DNA from: Planctomycetota bacterium | Lineage (GTDB): Bacteria; Planctomycetota; UBA1135; JACQFD01 | Length of the DNA stretch: 64,000 nucleotides | Assembly (NCBI GenBank): GCA_016200225.1 | Contig: JACQFD010000040.1 | Coordinates: forward strand, 89,284 to 153,283 | Direction: 5' to 3' | Shown here: one piece after another, positions 1 through 8,094 of the stretch | Layout: each line of letters opens with the position of its first letter | How positions within the stretch are numbered: position 1 is the first letter of the stretch | Translations under genes and position numbers: made by a program | The notes under the pieces: model-generated | What the model saw: only the letters and a program-made list of their open reading frames with translations | The model's database searches: none | Told to the model about the DNA's origin: nothing

Positions 1-871
1 TCGCGCTGACAATATTTGTATCGATCGGAAGGGCGGTTCTCGGATCGCAAATGTGGCCGTAGGTCTTTCCCTCGAATTTTAATAATCGTCGCCAGTTGCC
101 CGAAGTTGAAAGCGCGGCGTCGCGGAGTGAGACTTCGGCGATGACCTCTCCCGTCGGATCTTCAATACCAATCATTCGCGGCGTTTGGTCGGGCGGCGGA
201 CCGATGCTAAAGATCGTGCTGCCCCCCGCGTCGATCGCGGCGTCGCGAACGCCGTGTCGATTTAAACAATCCGCGATGCGGTCAACGGCGTAGCCCTTGT
301 TGATGCCGTCGAAATCGAGTGCGACTCCGGCGACGTCGTTCGAGACCGTTTTATTGTTGTGGTCGAAATGTAAATGCTGGAAACCGACGATTTTTAAAAG
401 CATCTCGCGGCGCGCGGCGTCGGGCACGGCCGGTTTTTGTTTACGAATGCCGTACGCTTCGATCACGGGGCCGATCGTTATGTCGAAAGTCCCCCGCGTC
501 GCGGCGTGCATGTGTCCGGCAATGGTTAGCAACTCCCAAAGCGTATCGCTCGCGCGATGCGTCGACGGATCCAAAGAAAAACGGCGATTCAGTTCGGTGA
601 CTTCGCTCGACTCGCTCCAGACGCTCGAGCAGGCTTCGATTTCTGTCAATTCCGCGGCGATTTCGTCCGCGGCCTGCTCGAATTCGGCCCGCGGAATTTC
701 ATCATAAACCCGTATATCAAATACAGAACCCAGGGCGACGCGCACCATGCTCCACTCGGGAACGCTTGTCGTGCGCTCGGAGACTTCGGCGCGCGGCGGC
801 GCGCACGCGGAAACGGGCAGAATAATACTTAATATACCAAGAATCAGTCGGTTCGCGGCGCTAACGGACAT
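1..871 (-). CDS. apbE: ApbE-family FAD:protein FMN transferase, lipoprotein (3' end outside window)
   Basis: ApbE proteins covalently attach FMN to threonine residues of exported flavoproteins such as Rnf/Nqr subunits. The minus strand reads open from an ATG at 871 to the window edge. The N-terminus is a lipoprotein signal with lipobox VSAC near residue 25. Visible family motifs are DFDGINKGYAVDRIA (the usual D-G-x-x-K-G block), DAGGSTIFSIG, and near the window edge G-H-I-x-D-P-R-T, the metal/FAD-binding part. About 290 codons are present, close to a full-length ApbE, so little is missing. The start is 18 bases downstream of the stop of the MacB-type permease, so it is probably the last or a late gene of the efflux operon. 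The flavoprotein partner is not visible here. The RnfD-like protein at 53.2-54.1 kb is distant and belongs to another operon. Confidence 0.88.
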   Translation of the reverse strand, partial: MSVSAANRLILGILSIILPVSACAPPRAEVSERTTSVPEWSMVRVALGSVFDIRVYDEIPRAEFEQAADEIAAELTEIEACSSVWSESSEVTELNRRFSLDPSTHRASDTLWELLTIAGHMHAATRGTFDITIGPVIEAYGIRKQKPAVPDAARREMLLKIVGFQHLHFDHNNKTVSNDVAGVALDFDGINKGYAVDRIADCLNRHGVRDAAIDAGGSTIFSIGPPPDQTPRMIGIEDPTGEVIAEVSLRDAALSTSGNWRRLLKFEGKTYGHICDPRTALPIDTNIVSA

Positions 872-889
872 GCGCGGCGGTATTGATAA

Positions 890-2179
890 TTATTCGAAAC
901 GCAGCGCTTCGATCGGATCGAGCGACGCGGCCTTGAGCGCGGGCCACAGTCCGAAGAACGCTCCAATTCCAATCGATACGCCGACGGCGATCGCCACGGC
1001 CTGCGGCGAGACGGGAGCCGTCCAACCCATCCATTCCGAAATCGCGAAGGCGCTTAAATATGCAATTCCAATTCCCGCAAATCCGCCGAGCGTCGAGATC
1101 GTGAGCGCTTCCAACAAAAACTGCGCGAGGATGTGCCGCCCGTGCGCGCCGACGGCCATGCGAATGCCGATTTCGCGCGTCCGCTCGGTTACAGATACGA
1201 GCATGATATTCATAATTCCAAGACCGCCGACGACGAGCGACACGCCGGCAACCGTCGCGAGGAGCCACGCGAGAATTCGCTGCTGATCGGCGGCGGCGCG
1301 GGCCATATCGCTAAAATTTCGAACCATGAAATCTTCGCTTCCGGGCGCGTTCTTGTGGCGTCGCGATAACAAATCCTTCACGGCTTCCATCGCCGGATCG
1401 ACGAGTTCGGCGGATCGCGCGGATAATACAATAGAACCGACGGCGTTGACGTTGCTGCTCGAAACGACGGCCCCCATTCTTCGCATCGCCGTTGAAATGG
1501 GTACAAATATAACATCGTCCTGATCGTATCCCATCGCACTCTGGCCTTTGCTGGCCGCGACGCCAATCACTTTCATCGGCGTTCCGCGGATCTTAATCAT
1601 CACACCGATCGGGTTTTCTCGAATGCGCATCGGCGCTCCCGGACGGCGGCCCGAGTCGTCGGCGGCGTCTTCGACCGAAAACAACTCGTCGGCAACCCGC
1701 TTGCCGAGGACACAAACATTGCGAACCTGCTGCACGTCGAGATCTGTAAAGAATTTTCCCTCCGCCGCGGGCCATTGCCGGACATCGGTAAATGTAGCTT
1801 CGACGCCGTTGACGGTCGAGTTCCAGTTTTTGTTGCCATTGATGCACTGCGATCCGCCGAGCCGGACCGTTGCCGAACAACTCGATACAATATCAATTTC
1901 TTCGCGCGCCGCGCGGGCGTCGTCCAACGTTAATGTTGCCTGGCTGCCGGCTCCCGTGCGCACGCCGCCGAACATCGTCGCGGTCGGCCACACCATGAAT
2001 ACATTTGTCCCCATGGATTCGGCCGCTTTTTCGACGGCTTTGCGCGCACCGTCGCCGATCGCGACGACGGTGACGACGAGGGCGACGCCGATGGCTACAG
2101 ATAGCGCAATGAGCACCGAACGCATGAAATTACGTCCGAGCGCCCCCAGGACGATTCGAATTAAAGATAATAAACTCAT
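890..2179 (-). CDS. MacB-type ABC transporter permease (FtsX family)
   Basis: This is the inner-membrane permease of a tripartite efflux or lipoprotein-handling ABC system. It has 429 residues. The first transmembrane helix lies at about residues 15-40 (FMRSVLIALSVAIGVALVVT), followed by a MacB-type periplasmic core (about 45-280), then three C-terminal helices with the FtsX signature ending GIRMAVGAHGRHILAQFLLE. The ATPase is a separate gene, as in LolCD or split MacB systems, whereas E. coli MacB carries both domains on one chain. Its start overlaps the stop of the ATPase gene by four bases (2176-2179), implying translational coupling. Substrate unknown. Confidence 0.92.
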   Translation of the reverse strand: MSLLSLIRIVLGALGRNFMRSVLIALSVAIGVALVVTVVAIGDGARKAVEKAAESMGTNVFMVWPTATMFGGVRTGAGSQATLTLDDARAAREEIDIVSSCSATVRLGGSQCINGNKNWNSTVNGVEATFTDVRQWPAAEGKFFTDLDVQQVRNVCVLGKRVADELFSVEDAADDSGRRPGAPMRIRENPIGVMIKIRGTPMKVIGVAASKGQSAMGYDQDDVIFVPISTAMRRMGAVVSSSNVNAVGSIVLSARSAELVDPAMEAVKDLLSRRHKNAPGSEDFMVRNFSDMARAAADQQRILAWLLATVAGVSLVVGGLGIMNIMLVSVTERTREIGIRMAVGAHGRHILAQFLLEALTISTLGGFAGIGIAYLSAFAISEWMGWTAPVSPQAVAIAVGVSIGIGAFFGLWPALKAASLDPIEALRFE

Positions 2180-2940
2180 TGGGCGACCTCGGCCATCTGC
2201 ACTTCAAGCGGCGGCAATTTGGATAATTCCTCGGCAGCGTTGAGACGCTTGCCCACCGGCGCGTCGGAGAGAACCTTGCCGTCGCGCAATACAATAATGC
2301 GTTCGCAGCAGGCCGCAACGTCCGCTTCGTGCGTCACCATCACTACAGTTCTCCCCTCGCGATGGATTTCCTGAAACAACGCTAATATTTCGAGTCCCGT
2401 GCGCGTGTCGAGGTTGCCGGTGGGTTCATCGGCGAGGAGCAGCGGCGGATTGGTAACAAGCGCGCGCGCGATCGCGACGCGCTGTTGCTGGCCGCCCGAA
2501 AGCTGCGTTGGATGACTGCGCTCCCGACCTTTCAGACCGACGCGGTCGAGCGCGATGCGCGACATTTTGTGGCGTTCGCGACCCGAAATGTCCAAACGAT
2601 ACAAAAGTGGTAATTCGATATTATCGATGGCCGGCGTCCGCGGCAGCAGATGGAATTGTTGAAATATGAAACCGATGAATTCCGATCGCAGTTTTGTTTG
2701 ATTCTCGCGCGACAACGCGCTGACGCTGCGCCCGCCAAGGACATATTCGCCGCGTGTCGGCCGGTCGAGCAGTCCGAGAATATTCATCAACGTCGACTTG
2801 CCCGAACCCGACGCGCCCATGATCGCGACCATTTCGCCTTCGTTGATTTCCAACGAAACACCGCGCAATGCAACAAATTCGATGATGCCGGTTTTGTAAA
2901 CACGGAAGACGTCGCGAATGCTAATGACAGGTTTTCCCAT
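2176..2940 (-). CDS. MacB/LolD-type ABC transporter ATP-binding protein
   Basis: This cytoplasmic ATPase of 254 residues drives the permease encoded next to it. Walker A GASGSGKST is at residues 42-50, the Q-loop at about 94, the ABC signature LSGGQQQR at 147-154, Walker B LLLADEP at 166-172, and the switch histidine in MVTHEAD. The pattern D-E-P-T-G-N-L-D after Walker B is typical of the LolD/MacB/FtsE group. The C-terminal 30 residues go past the usual core end. It starts 9 bases after the adaptor gene and overlaps the permease by four bases, so the three form one transcription unit. Confidence 0.95.
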   Translation of the reverse strand: MGKPVISIRDVFRVYKTGIIEFVALRGVSLEINEGEMVAIMGASGSGKSTLMNILGLLDRPTRGEYVLGGRSVSALSRENQTKLRSEFIGFIFQQFHLLPRTPAIDNIELPLLYRLDISGRERHKMSRIALDRVGLKGRERSHPTQLSGGQQQRVAIARALVTNPPLLLADEPTGNLDTRTGLEILALFQEIHREGRTVVMVTHEADVAACCERIIVLRDGKVLSDAPVGKRLNAAEELSKLPPLEVQMAEVAQ

Positions 2941-2949
2941 AAATAATAA

Positions 2950-4326
2950 TCAACGGCCGCCGCGCGCGGCGCCCGCTGTCGTGCGATTGCCGCCGGAACC
3001 CATGCCGCCGCCGGGACGCTGCGCATTCATGCCTCCGCCGAACGGACTAAACGAACCGTTGCTGGCCGCGTCCGACGTCGCCAGGCCGACGGCGACGAGA
3101 TCGCCCGGTTTTAACAATCCGCCGAGCACTTCATAATTATTTCCGTCGTTCAATCCGGTTTGAATTGTAATCGGACGTAACATTTCGCCGTCCTTGATCC
3201 AAAGCACGGCGGGTCCCGTGGCCGCGGACTTCATTTTACTCATCGTCGCGCTGACGAGCGCGTCGCCGTTCAGTCCGTGGTCCGGCGCGCTCGACGGCAT
3301 GTTGGCCGCCGGAACGACGCCGCCGTTCGCGAGCGCGGATGCTACAATTCCTTTCGGTTGAAATCGAATGGCCGCCGAAGGCACGAGGATCGCGTCGTCG
3401 CGCGCGTCGATCAATACAGATAAATTCGCCGTCAAACCGGGCACGAGCGGACCGAGCGAGCCGTCCGGTTCGCGGTTGTCGACGAGAAACATGCAAGTAT
3501 ATATAACGACGTTGCTCGTAACTGTTGGATTGAGGCGCACCTGATCGAGCTTGGCATCGAACAATCGTCCGCCGAACGCGTCGACCGTAAAACCGGCGCG
3601 CTTCGATCGTTGAATGCGGCCGATGTCGGCTTCGTCGATGCTCGCGCGGATCTGCATTTGTGTTAAATCCTTCGCGATTTGAAACAATAACGGCGAATTG
3701 AAACTCGCGGCGACGGTTTGCCCGACTTCGACCGCGCGATTGATGACGACGCCGCTGATCGGCGAGTGAATGGTAGCGTGTTCGAGATCGATTTCGGACT
3801 GCCGCAGCGTCGTTTGCGCCTGCTCGACTTCGGCCTCGGAAACCTTCACTTGAACCGCGAGCGAATCGCGGTTCATTTCCGCATTTTCATAATCCACTTT
3901 CGATATGACCTGTTTTTCATACAGATCCGTCAGGCGTTTCGCCTGTCGACCCGCGTTTGCATATTCCACTTTCAACCGCTCGACGGACGCCTGCGAACGT
4001 TTCAGATTGGCCCGGTTCTGCGCGACGTGCGCGAGGAGGTTATCTGTATTCAAAACGGCGAGGATGTCGCCCTCCTTGACCTGGCTGTTAAAATCAATAT
4101 TAATTTTGTCGAGCGTGCCCGAAACCTGGGTGCTCACGTCGACCTGCGTGACCGGTTGCAACTGGCCCGTCGCATTTACAATTACGGAAATGGGGCCGCG
4201 TCCGACTTCCGCGAACCGAACATTGGCGAGCGGCGACGCGGGCTGGCTTGTCCTTATGTAAAAATACCAATATCCCCCGCCGGCCGCGCCGGCGAGCAGG
4301 ACGATGAAAAAGAACCAGATTTTCAC
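2950..4326 (-). CDS. MacA/HlyD-type periplasmic adaptor (RND/MFP family)
   Basis: The periplasmic membrane-fusion protein of the efflux system, 458 residues from a GTG start. The GTG shares one base with the TAG stop of the SEC-C gene (sequence TAGTG), which places the N-terminal membrane anchor (KIWFFFIVLLAGAAGGG) right at the start; a longer frame upstream overlaps the SEC-C gene. Order: anchor, lipoyl/barrel-sandwich half (TGQLQPVTQVDVSTQVSG), a coiled-coil hairpin of about 100 residues, second lipoyl half (HSPISGVVINRAVEVGQTV), beta-barrel, membrane-proximal domain, and a Gly/Arg-rich tail. No TolC-type outer-membrane channel gene is in the window. Substrate unknown. Confidence 0.92.
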   Translation of the reverse strand: MKIWFFFIVLLAGAAGGGYWYFYIRTSQPASPLANVRFAEVGRGPISVIVNATGQLQPVTQVDVSTQVSGTLDKINIDFNSQVKEGDILAVLNTDNLLAHVAQNRANLKRSQASVERLKVEYANAGRQAKRLTDLYEKQVISKVDYENAEMNRDSLAVQVKVSEAEVEQAQTTLRQSEIDLEHATIHSPISGVVINRAVEVGQTVAASFNSPLLFQIAKDLTQMQIRASIDEADIGRIQRSKRAGFTVDAFGGRLFDAKLDQVRLNPTVTSNVVIYTCMFLVDNREPDGSLGPLVPGLTANLSVLIDARDDAILVPSAAIRFQPKGIVASALANGGVVPAANMPSSAPDHGLNGDALVSATMSKMKSAATGPAVLWIKDGEMLRPITIQTGLNDGNNYEVLGGLLKPGDLVAVGLATSDAASNGSFSPFGGGMNAQRPGGGMGSGGNRTTAGAARGGR

Positions 4327-6149
4327 TATTCGGTCTTGTGGGGAGGGTGATGTCTTCGGGGTTGAGCGGATAAATACGGTTTCGCCTGGCTCGGAAGCAC
4401 GCGAAGAAGTCGTGCTGGCAGTGAGCCTCCCTCTTCGGGGTCGCTCGCAACCAGTAAACAATCGCCTGTCTGAAGGTGATCGCCAAGTCGGGCGGGAATC
4501 TGCAGTCGCCCGCGGACTGCTGGATCGTCGACGGGCTCAAGCACGAGTTCGTACTGGCCGCCGAAACGGGCCAGGCCCGATACGACAAACGCCCGATTCC
4601 ACGCTGCGATATCGCTCTCATGGAGGAGGACATTCACTTGATGGAGCCGCTCCGCGCTGACGGAAACCGAATCGATGACACGATGGAGCATGGACGTCCA
4701 GTCGATCTCCTGCGCTTCGAGCAGCCATTTTGAAAAGCCGAGCAACGCGGTCGCGGCCGTGCGAATCGTCTGCGCCGAAGGAGGCGGGTCTCCGGTGTAT
4801 TGTTCGAGCGCGAAGAATCTTAGTAAGTGTTCGGGAAGGACGTCGGCCAGGTCTTCGGGCGCGCCCGCGCCGCCGTCGAGACTCTTGCCGAATCGCGCCA
4901 GCACGCGTTGATCCTCGGAACTTACAGAAACGCCGCATTGTTCCATTTCCCACAAATACTCGGCGATCATCGGGGCCGCGCATGGAAGCGGCGCGATATT
5001 ACCAATATTCGCGTTGTCGTCTTCGTCGTCGGCGTCTTCGTCGACTTCGACGCCCATCGCGGCGGCGAGTTCGGCGATCAGTGAATTTAACGAAACGCCT
5101 CTTTCGCGCCCCGCTTCAAAACGCGCGACCGCGTCTTTTTGTAAACAACAATTTTTGTAAGTCAATCCGCTGCCGCAACGGCACGGTTGGCCCGCCCGCG
5201 CGGCGAGTTCGTCGCTCGAAGGCTTCGGCGGATTCTTACTTTTCTCCAAATCTGCTTTCGCCCGCAGCGCCGAATAGTAGGCAGGCAGCAGACGCCTTCC
5301 GGTTTCGAGTTCGACGTCGGATTCGAACGCGATTTCATCGAGAAGCGATGTCACCGCGTCGCCCATCGAACTCGATTCGTTAAATCGATCGCGCACTTCG
5401 TCGAGATTAAGTCCCTCGATTTCCGCGGACGCGAGCCAATGCGTCAATTGTGTTTCGATTTCCTCGAACGACTCTTTTATATCAATGACGGTCTGCGGAA
5501 TAACGTCATCGATGCGCGGCGCTCCGGCGCCCGATTTGGCATCTTCGGAAACGGCCGGACTGAACAGGAGCCGTTCCATGAGCAATTGTGATAATCGCCC
5601 GTGCCGGTAATCGCCGCTCGTAAGGTCGCGCCGCAGCGCGTTCGCGACGTCGTCGAGGACGATCAGCGCGTGCGGACTCACCAAATAGGTGCCGGTCCCC
5701 GTTGGATAAAGCCGGGTCACGACGAGCGCGTCGAGATCCGGTTGAATCGAAAGCGCATCTTCCGTTTCGGGTTCGATTGGAAACAATCCGTTCGATAACA
5801 AATCCCGATATTCAACAAAAACGCCCCCTTCGCTTTTTTCGAATACACCAAATCGGTTCGCGCCGAGTTCGTCGAAGAGATCGGAGTCCTCCGACGACAG
5901 TTTCGCGCGAAACTTCTCCGCAAATAACAAATAAACCGCGCTGTCGCCGAGGCGGGCCGGGCGATGCTCGAACAAAAACCACTCGTGAAAGCGCCCGAGC
6001 GCCGCGCGGTCGGGCGTGGAATGCGGAAAGAACTCCGTCAGCGCGAGACCGTAGTCGTCGTGGAGGGTGGGATCGGCAACCGCCACGTCGACGAGGCGCG
6101 AGAGGAGATTCGCAAGTACTTGTTGAAGGTCGAGCACGTTACAACGCAT
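4326..6149 (-). CDS. SEC-C zinc-motif protein of unknown function
   Basis: I do not recognise the overall family. A SEC-C zinc-binding motif (CRCGSGLTYKNCC) sits in the middle of the protein; in SecA and other proteins this motif binds zinc and contacts ribosomes or SecB. Flanking regions are acidic and soluble, with no signal peptide or membrane segment. The stop overlaps the adaptor's GTG start by one base, so it is translationally coupled to the macAB-like genes. The start is uncertain: ATG 6149 leaves 41 bases to the divergent metallopeptidase gene, while GTG 6197 has a good GGAGGT six bases upstream but would overlap that gene head to head. Function may be assembly or control of the efflux system, but nothing in the sequence shows it. 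Confidence 0.8.
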   Translation of the reverse strand: MRCNVLDLQQVLANLLSRLVDVAVADPTLHDDYGLALTEFFPHSTPDRAALGRFHEWFLFEHRPARLGDSAVYLLFAEKFRAKLSSEDSDLFDELGANRFGVFEKSEGGVFVEYRDLLSNGLFPIEPETEDALSIQPDLDALVVTRLYPTGTGTYLVSPHALIVLDDVANALRRDLTSGDYRHGRLSQLLMERLLFSPAVSEDAKSGAGAPRIDDVIPQTVIDIKESFEEIETQLTHWLASAEIEGLNLDEVRDRFNESSSMGDAVTSLLDEIAFESDVELETGRRLLPAYYSALRAKADLEKSKNPPKPSSDELAARAGQPCRCGSGLTYKNCCLQKDAVARFEAGRERGVSLNSLIAELAAAMGVEVDEDADDEDDNANIGNIAPLPCAAPMIAEYLWEMEQCGVSVSSEDQRVLARFGKSLDGGAGAPEDLADVLPEHLLRFFALEQYTGDPPPSAQTIRTAATALLGFSKWLLEAQEIDWTSMLHRVIDSVSVSAERLHQVNVLLHESDIAAWNRAFVVSGLARFGGQYELVLEPVDDPAVRGRLQIPARLGDHLQTGDCLLVASDPEEGGSLPARLLRVLPSQAKPYLSAQPRRHHPPHKTE

Positions 6150-6190
6150 TGTGTAGCGCGTAGCGTAACCATGTCGAATCATCATTCTTT

Positions 6191-6892
6191 GTGACACGGA
6201 AAGACCTCCCCCCATTTACTGAATTCGAACGCCGTGCCCGCGCGTTTTTCGACGGCATCCCGATCACATTTCGCGAGGGAATCTCCGAATTGATGGTGCA
6301 TCCAAAACGGGTCACGCACCCCCACTTGGATGATTATGATACGCTCGGCGAGTGCGAGGCGGATTTGTTAACAGAGTCCGGCAGCCATCTCGAAGGCGGC
6401 GGCGGACGACGGTCGACGATTCACGTTTATTATGGTTCGTTTGTTAATCTAAGCCGCGACGACGAGACGTTCGATTGGGAATGGGAACTGCGCGAAACGA
6501 TCGAACACGAAGTCCGTCATCATTTGGAAGACCGCGCCGGTTATCCAAATTTACAAAAAATGGATTGGGCGGAGGAACAAAATGAATTCCGCCGGGCGCG
6601 CAAAGCCTTCGATCCGCTTTTCTATCGCGCGGGCGAGGAGCGTGAACTCGACGAATTCTGGGTCGTCAACGATTGCTTTCTCGAGGTCCGACTCTCGCGG
6701 AGCGTGCTCGAGCGCATTGCCGGAAAGCTCCATCCCGTGACGTTCGGAGAGGAGGTCTTCGACGTACTGGTGCCGGCCCAGGGGGGCGACGTCCGTTATG
6801 TTGCCATTGAGGGCGGCTGGGCCGACGACGACGCGAATTGCGGCGATTTAATTGTTGTGTTTGTCGCGGGACGAACGTGGTTGAAAAAGTAG
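6191..6892 (+). CDS. Zincin-like metallopeptidase family protein
   Basis: A 233-residue soluble protein with an HExxH zinc-protease motif (HEVRH, residues 106-110) inside an IEHEVRHHLED context, resembling the small PF06262-type (zincin_1) bacterial proteins. No signal peptide, so cytoplasmic if translated as given. The GTG at 6191 is the only start that keeps the N-terminal helix (the next in-frame ATG is at about residue 35), and no Shine-Dalgarno precedes it. It is divergent from the SEC-C gene and may share the very short region between them. Proteolytic activity is inferred from the motif only; the third zinc ligand cannot be assigned by eye. Confidence 0.78.
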   Translation: MTRKDLPPFTEFERRARAFFDGIPITFREGISELMVHPKRVTHPHLDDYDTLGECEADLLTESGSHLEGGGGRRSTIHVYYGSFVNLSRDDETFDWEWELRETIEHEVRHHLEDRAGYPNLQKMDWAEEQNEFRRARKAFDPLFYRAGEERELDEFWVVNDCFLEVRLSRSVLERIAGKLHPVTFGEEVFDVLVPAQGGDVRYVAIEGGWADDDANCGDLIVVFVAGRTWLKK

Positions 6893-7153
6893 TTTAATCC
6901 ATGTCATACTAACGAAAGTTTCGAAGAAACCGCGCCGATCATTTTCTGTTCGTCGTCTCGACGCAAATCGGCGAGGCAATCGAGTTGTACGAAACAATCC
7001 GTCGTGGCGACCAATTAAACTGTCGGGTGTATTGAAAGAGTCGGCCACCGCGTCGCGCGAACGACGAGCGCTAATATTCTCGCTTGCAACGGAATCGAGC
7101 CGACCCCCGGGTGAAATCTATAAAAACGAAATGTTTAGATCACCTGATCTTGG

Positions 7154-7948
7154 CTACTGATCTTCATACCGAAACCACACTCGACCACTCTGAGCATTTA
7201 CGCACATAATCTTTCGTGAATCCAAGACCCACGTTGGATTGAACGTATGGCTATATTTTTTTCCTTCAATAGCGTGATCGCCCGGATTCAAAAGTTCACA
7301 ATACATTAGAATTGGCTTTAATAATTTACTTCGGTTCTCAGTCGCAATTGACTCCATCGAAGATCCATGATCCTCTGCAAATTGACGCCACAGAGATACC
7401 GCGGTATCGGAAGAAATGATTTTTTTTTCACTTTCAGGAATCCTCGCTACATCAAAGAAGTATGAACTACAATCCGAAGGTTGCTTCCCTTCGAACAACA
7501 CATTAACATAACATCCCCTCATCTTGGTCCCATTATAACTTTGATAGAATGAAATCAAATGCGACGTAGAAAAATCGGATTGGGGCTGCAAGGTCAACTC
7601 AATTCCACTCGATTGCGCGCCAAAATTTGCAACAATCCACTCGTGCGCAGCACGGACAAATTTATCATCAAAAGCGATGGAATCCCCAGGCTCCTTATTC
7701 TCTTGCACACTTTCCTTTCTTCGAGCTTGGACACGCTGTATTAAATTTCCGGCCAGAATTGGCATTAAGAGATCCGATCTCGGTTCTGCCGAGATCGATT
7801 TATTTACTCGTCTCACGTCACCCAAAGGATCCTTTTGTCGCGTCTCATTCGCGCTTTGACAGGATTGAAGTCCTGCGATGAGAAGAGCCGTATAAAGCAC
7901 TCGACCGAACCAGCCATTCCAATGTTCAGTTTGTGTTACATCTGTCAT
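7154..7948 (-). CDS. Putative lipoprotein, unknown function, lower GC
   Basis: The 264 residues begin with a hydrophobic stretch (VLYTALLIAGLQSC) that ends in a lipobox-like L-Q-S-C, so export and lipidation near residue 30 are likely. The rest is hydrophilic with no recognisable domain. The C-terminal half ends in a beta-rich segment (TWVLDSRKIMCVNAQSGRVWFRYED) reminiscent of small PepSY/YcdB-like folds, but this is weak. The base composition is visibly more A+T-rich than the flanking genes throughout, not in patches, which may mean late acquisition. About 260 bases upstream and 146 downstream hold no gene that I can support. Confidence 0.65.
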   Translation of the reverse strand: MTDVTQTEHWNGWFGRVLYTALLIAGLQSCQSANETRQKDPLGDVRRVNKSISAEPRSDLLMPILAGNLIQRVQARRKESVQENKEPGDSIAFDDKFVRAAHEWIVANFGAQSSGIELTLQPQSDFSTSHLISFYQSYNGTKMRGCYVNVLFEGKQPSDCSSYFFDVARIPESEKKIISSDTAVSLWRQFAEDHGSSMESIATENRSKLLKPILMYCELLNPGDHAIEGKKYSHTFNPTWVLDSRKIMCVNAQSGRVWFRYEDQ

Positions 7949-8094
7949 ATGTAAGTTACTTGTTGTGTTTTGAATGCCTCGCGTTCACCTTTGTAAACGA
8001 GCGAAGTTCTTGCGCGCTTCGCTCAGCCGATCACGGCCGGTTGATATGGAAAATGTTAGCGTTCGACGACGCGGCGGATTTACGAATTCTCCGC

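Noticed and set aside
96..707. Two consecutive plus-strand open frames at the window start
   Set aside because: They are shadows of the minus-strand apbE gene, whose motifs are unmistakable.
4730..5383. Arg-rich 217-residue plus-strand frame
   Set aside because: Antisense of the SEC-C gene with Arg/Pro/Ser-rich shadow composition and no family signal.
6893..7153. Possible small gene or RNA between the metallopeptidase and lipoprotein genes
   Set aside because: No open frame with support, no hairpin plus U-tract, no RNA signature seen.
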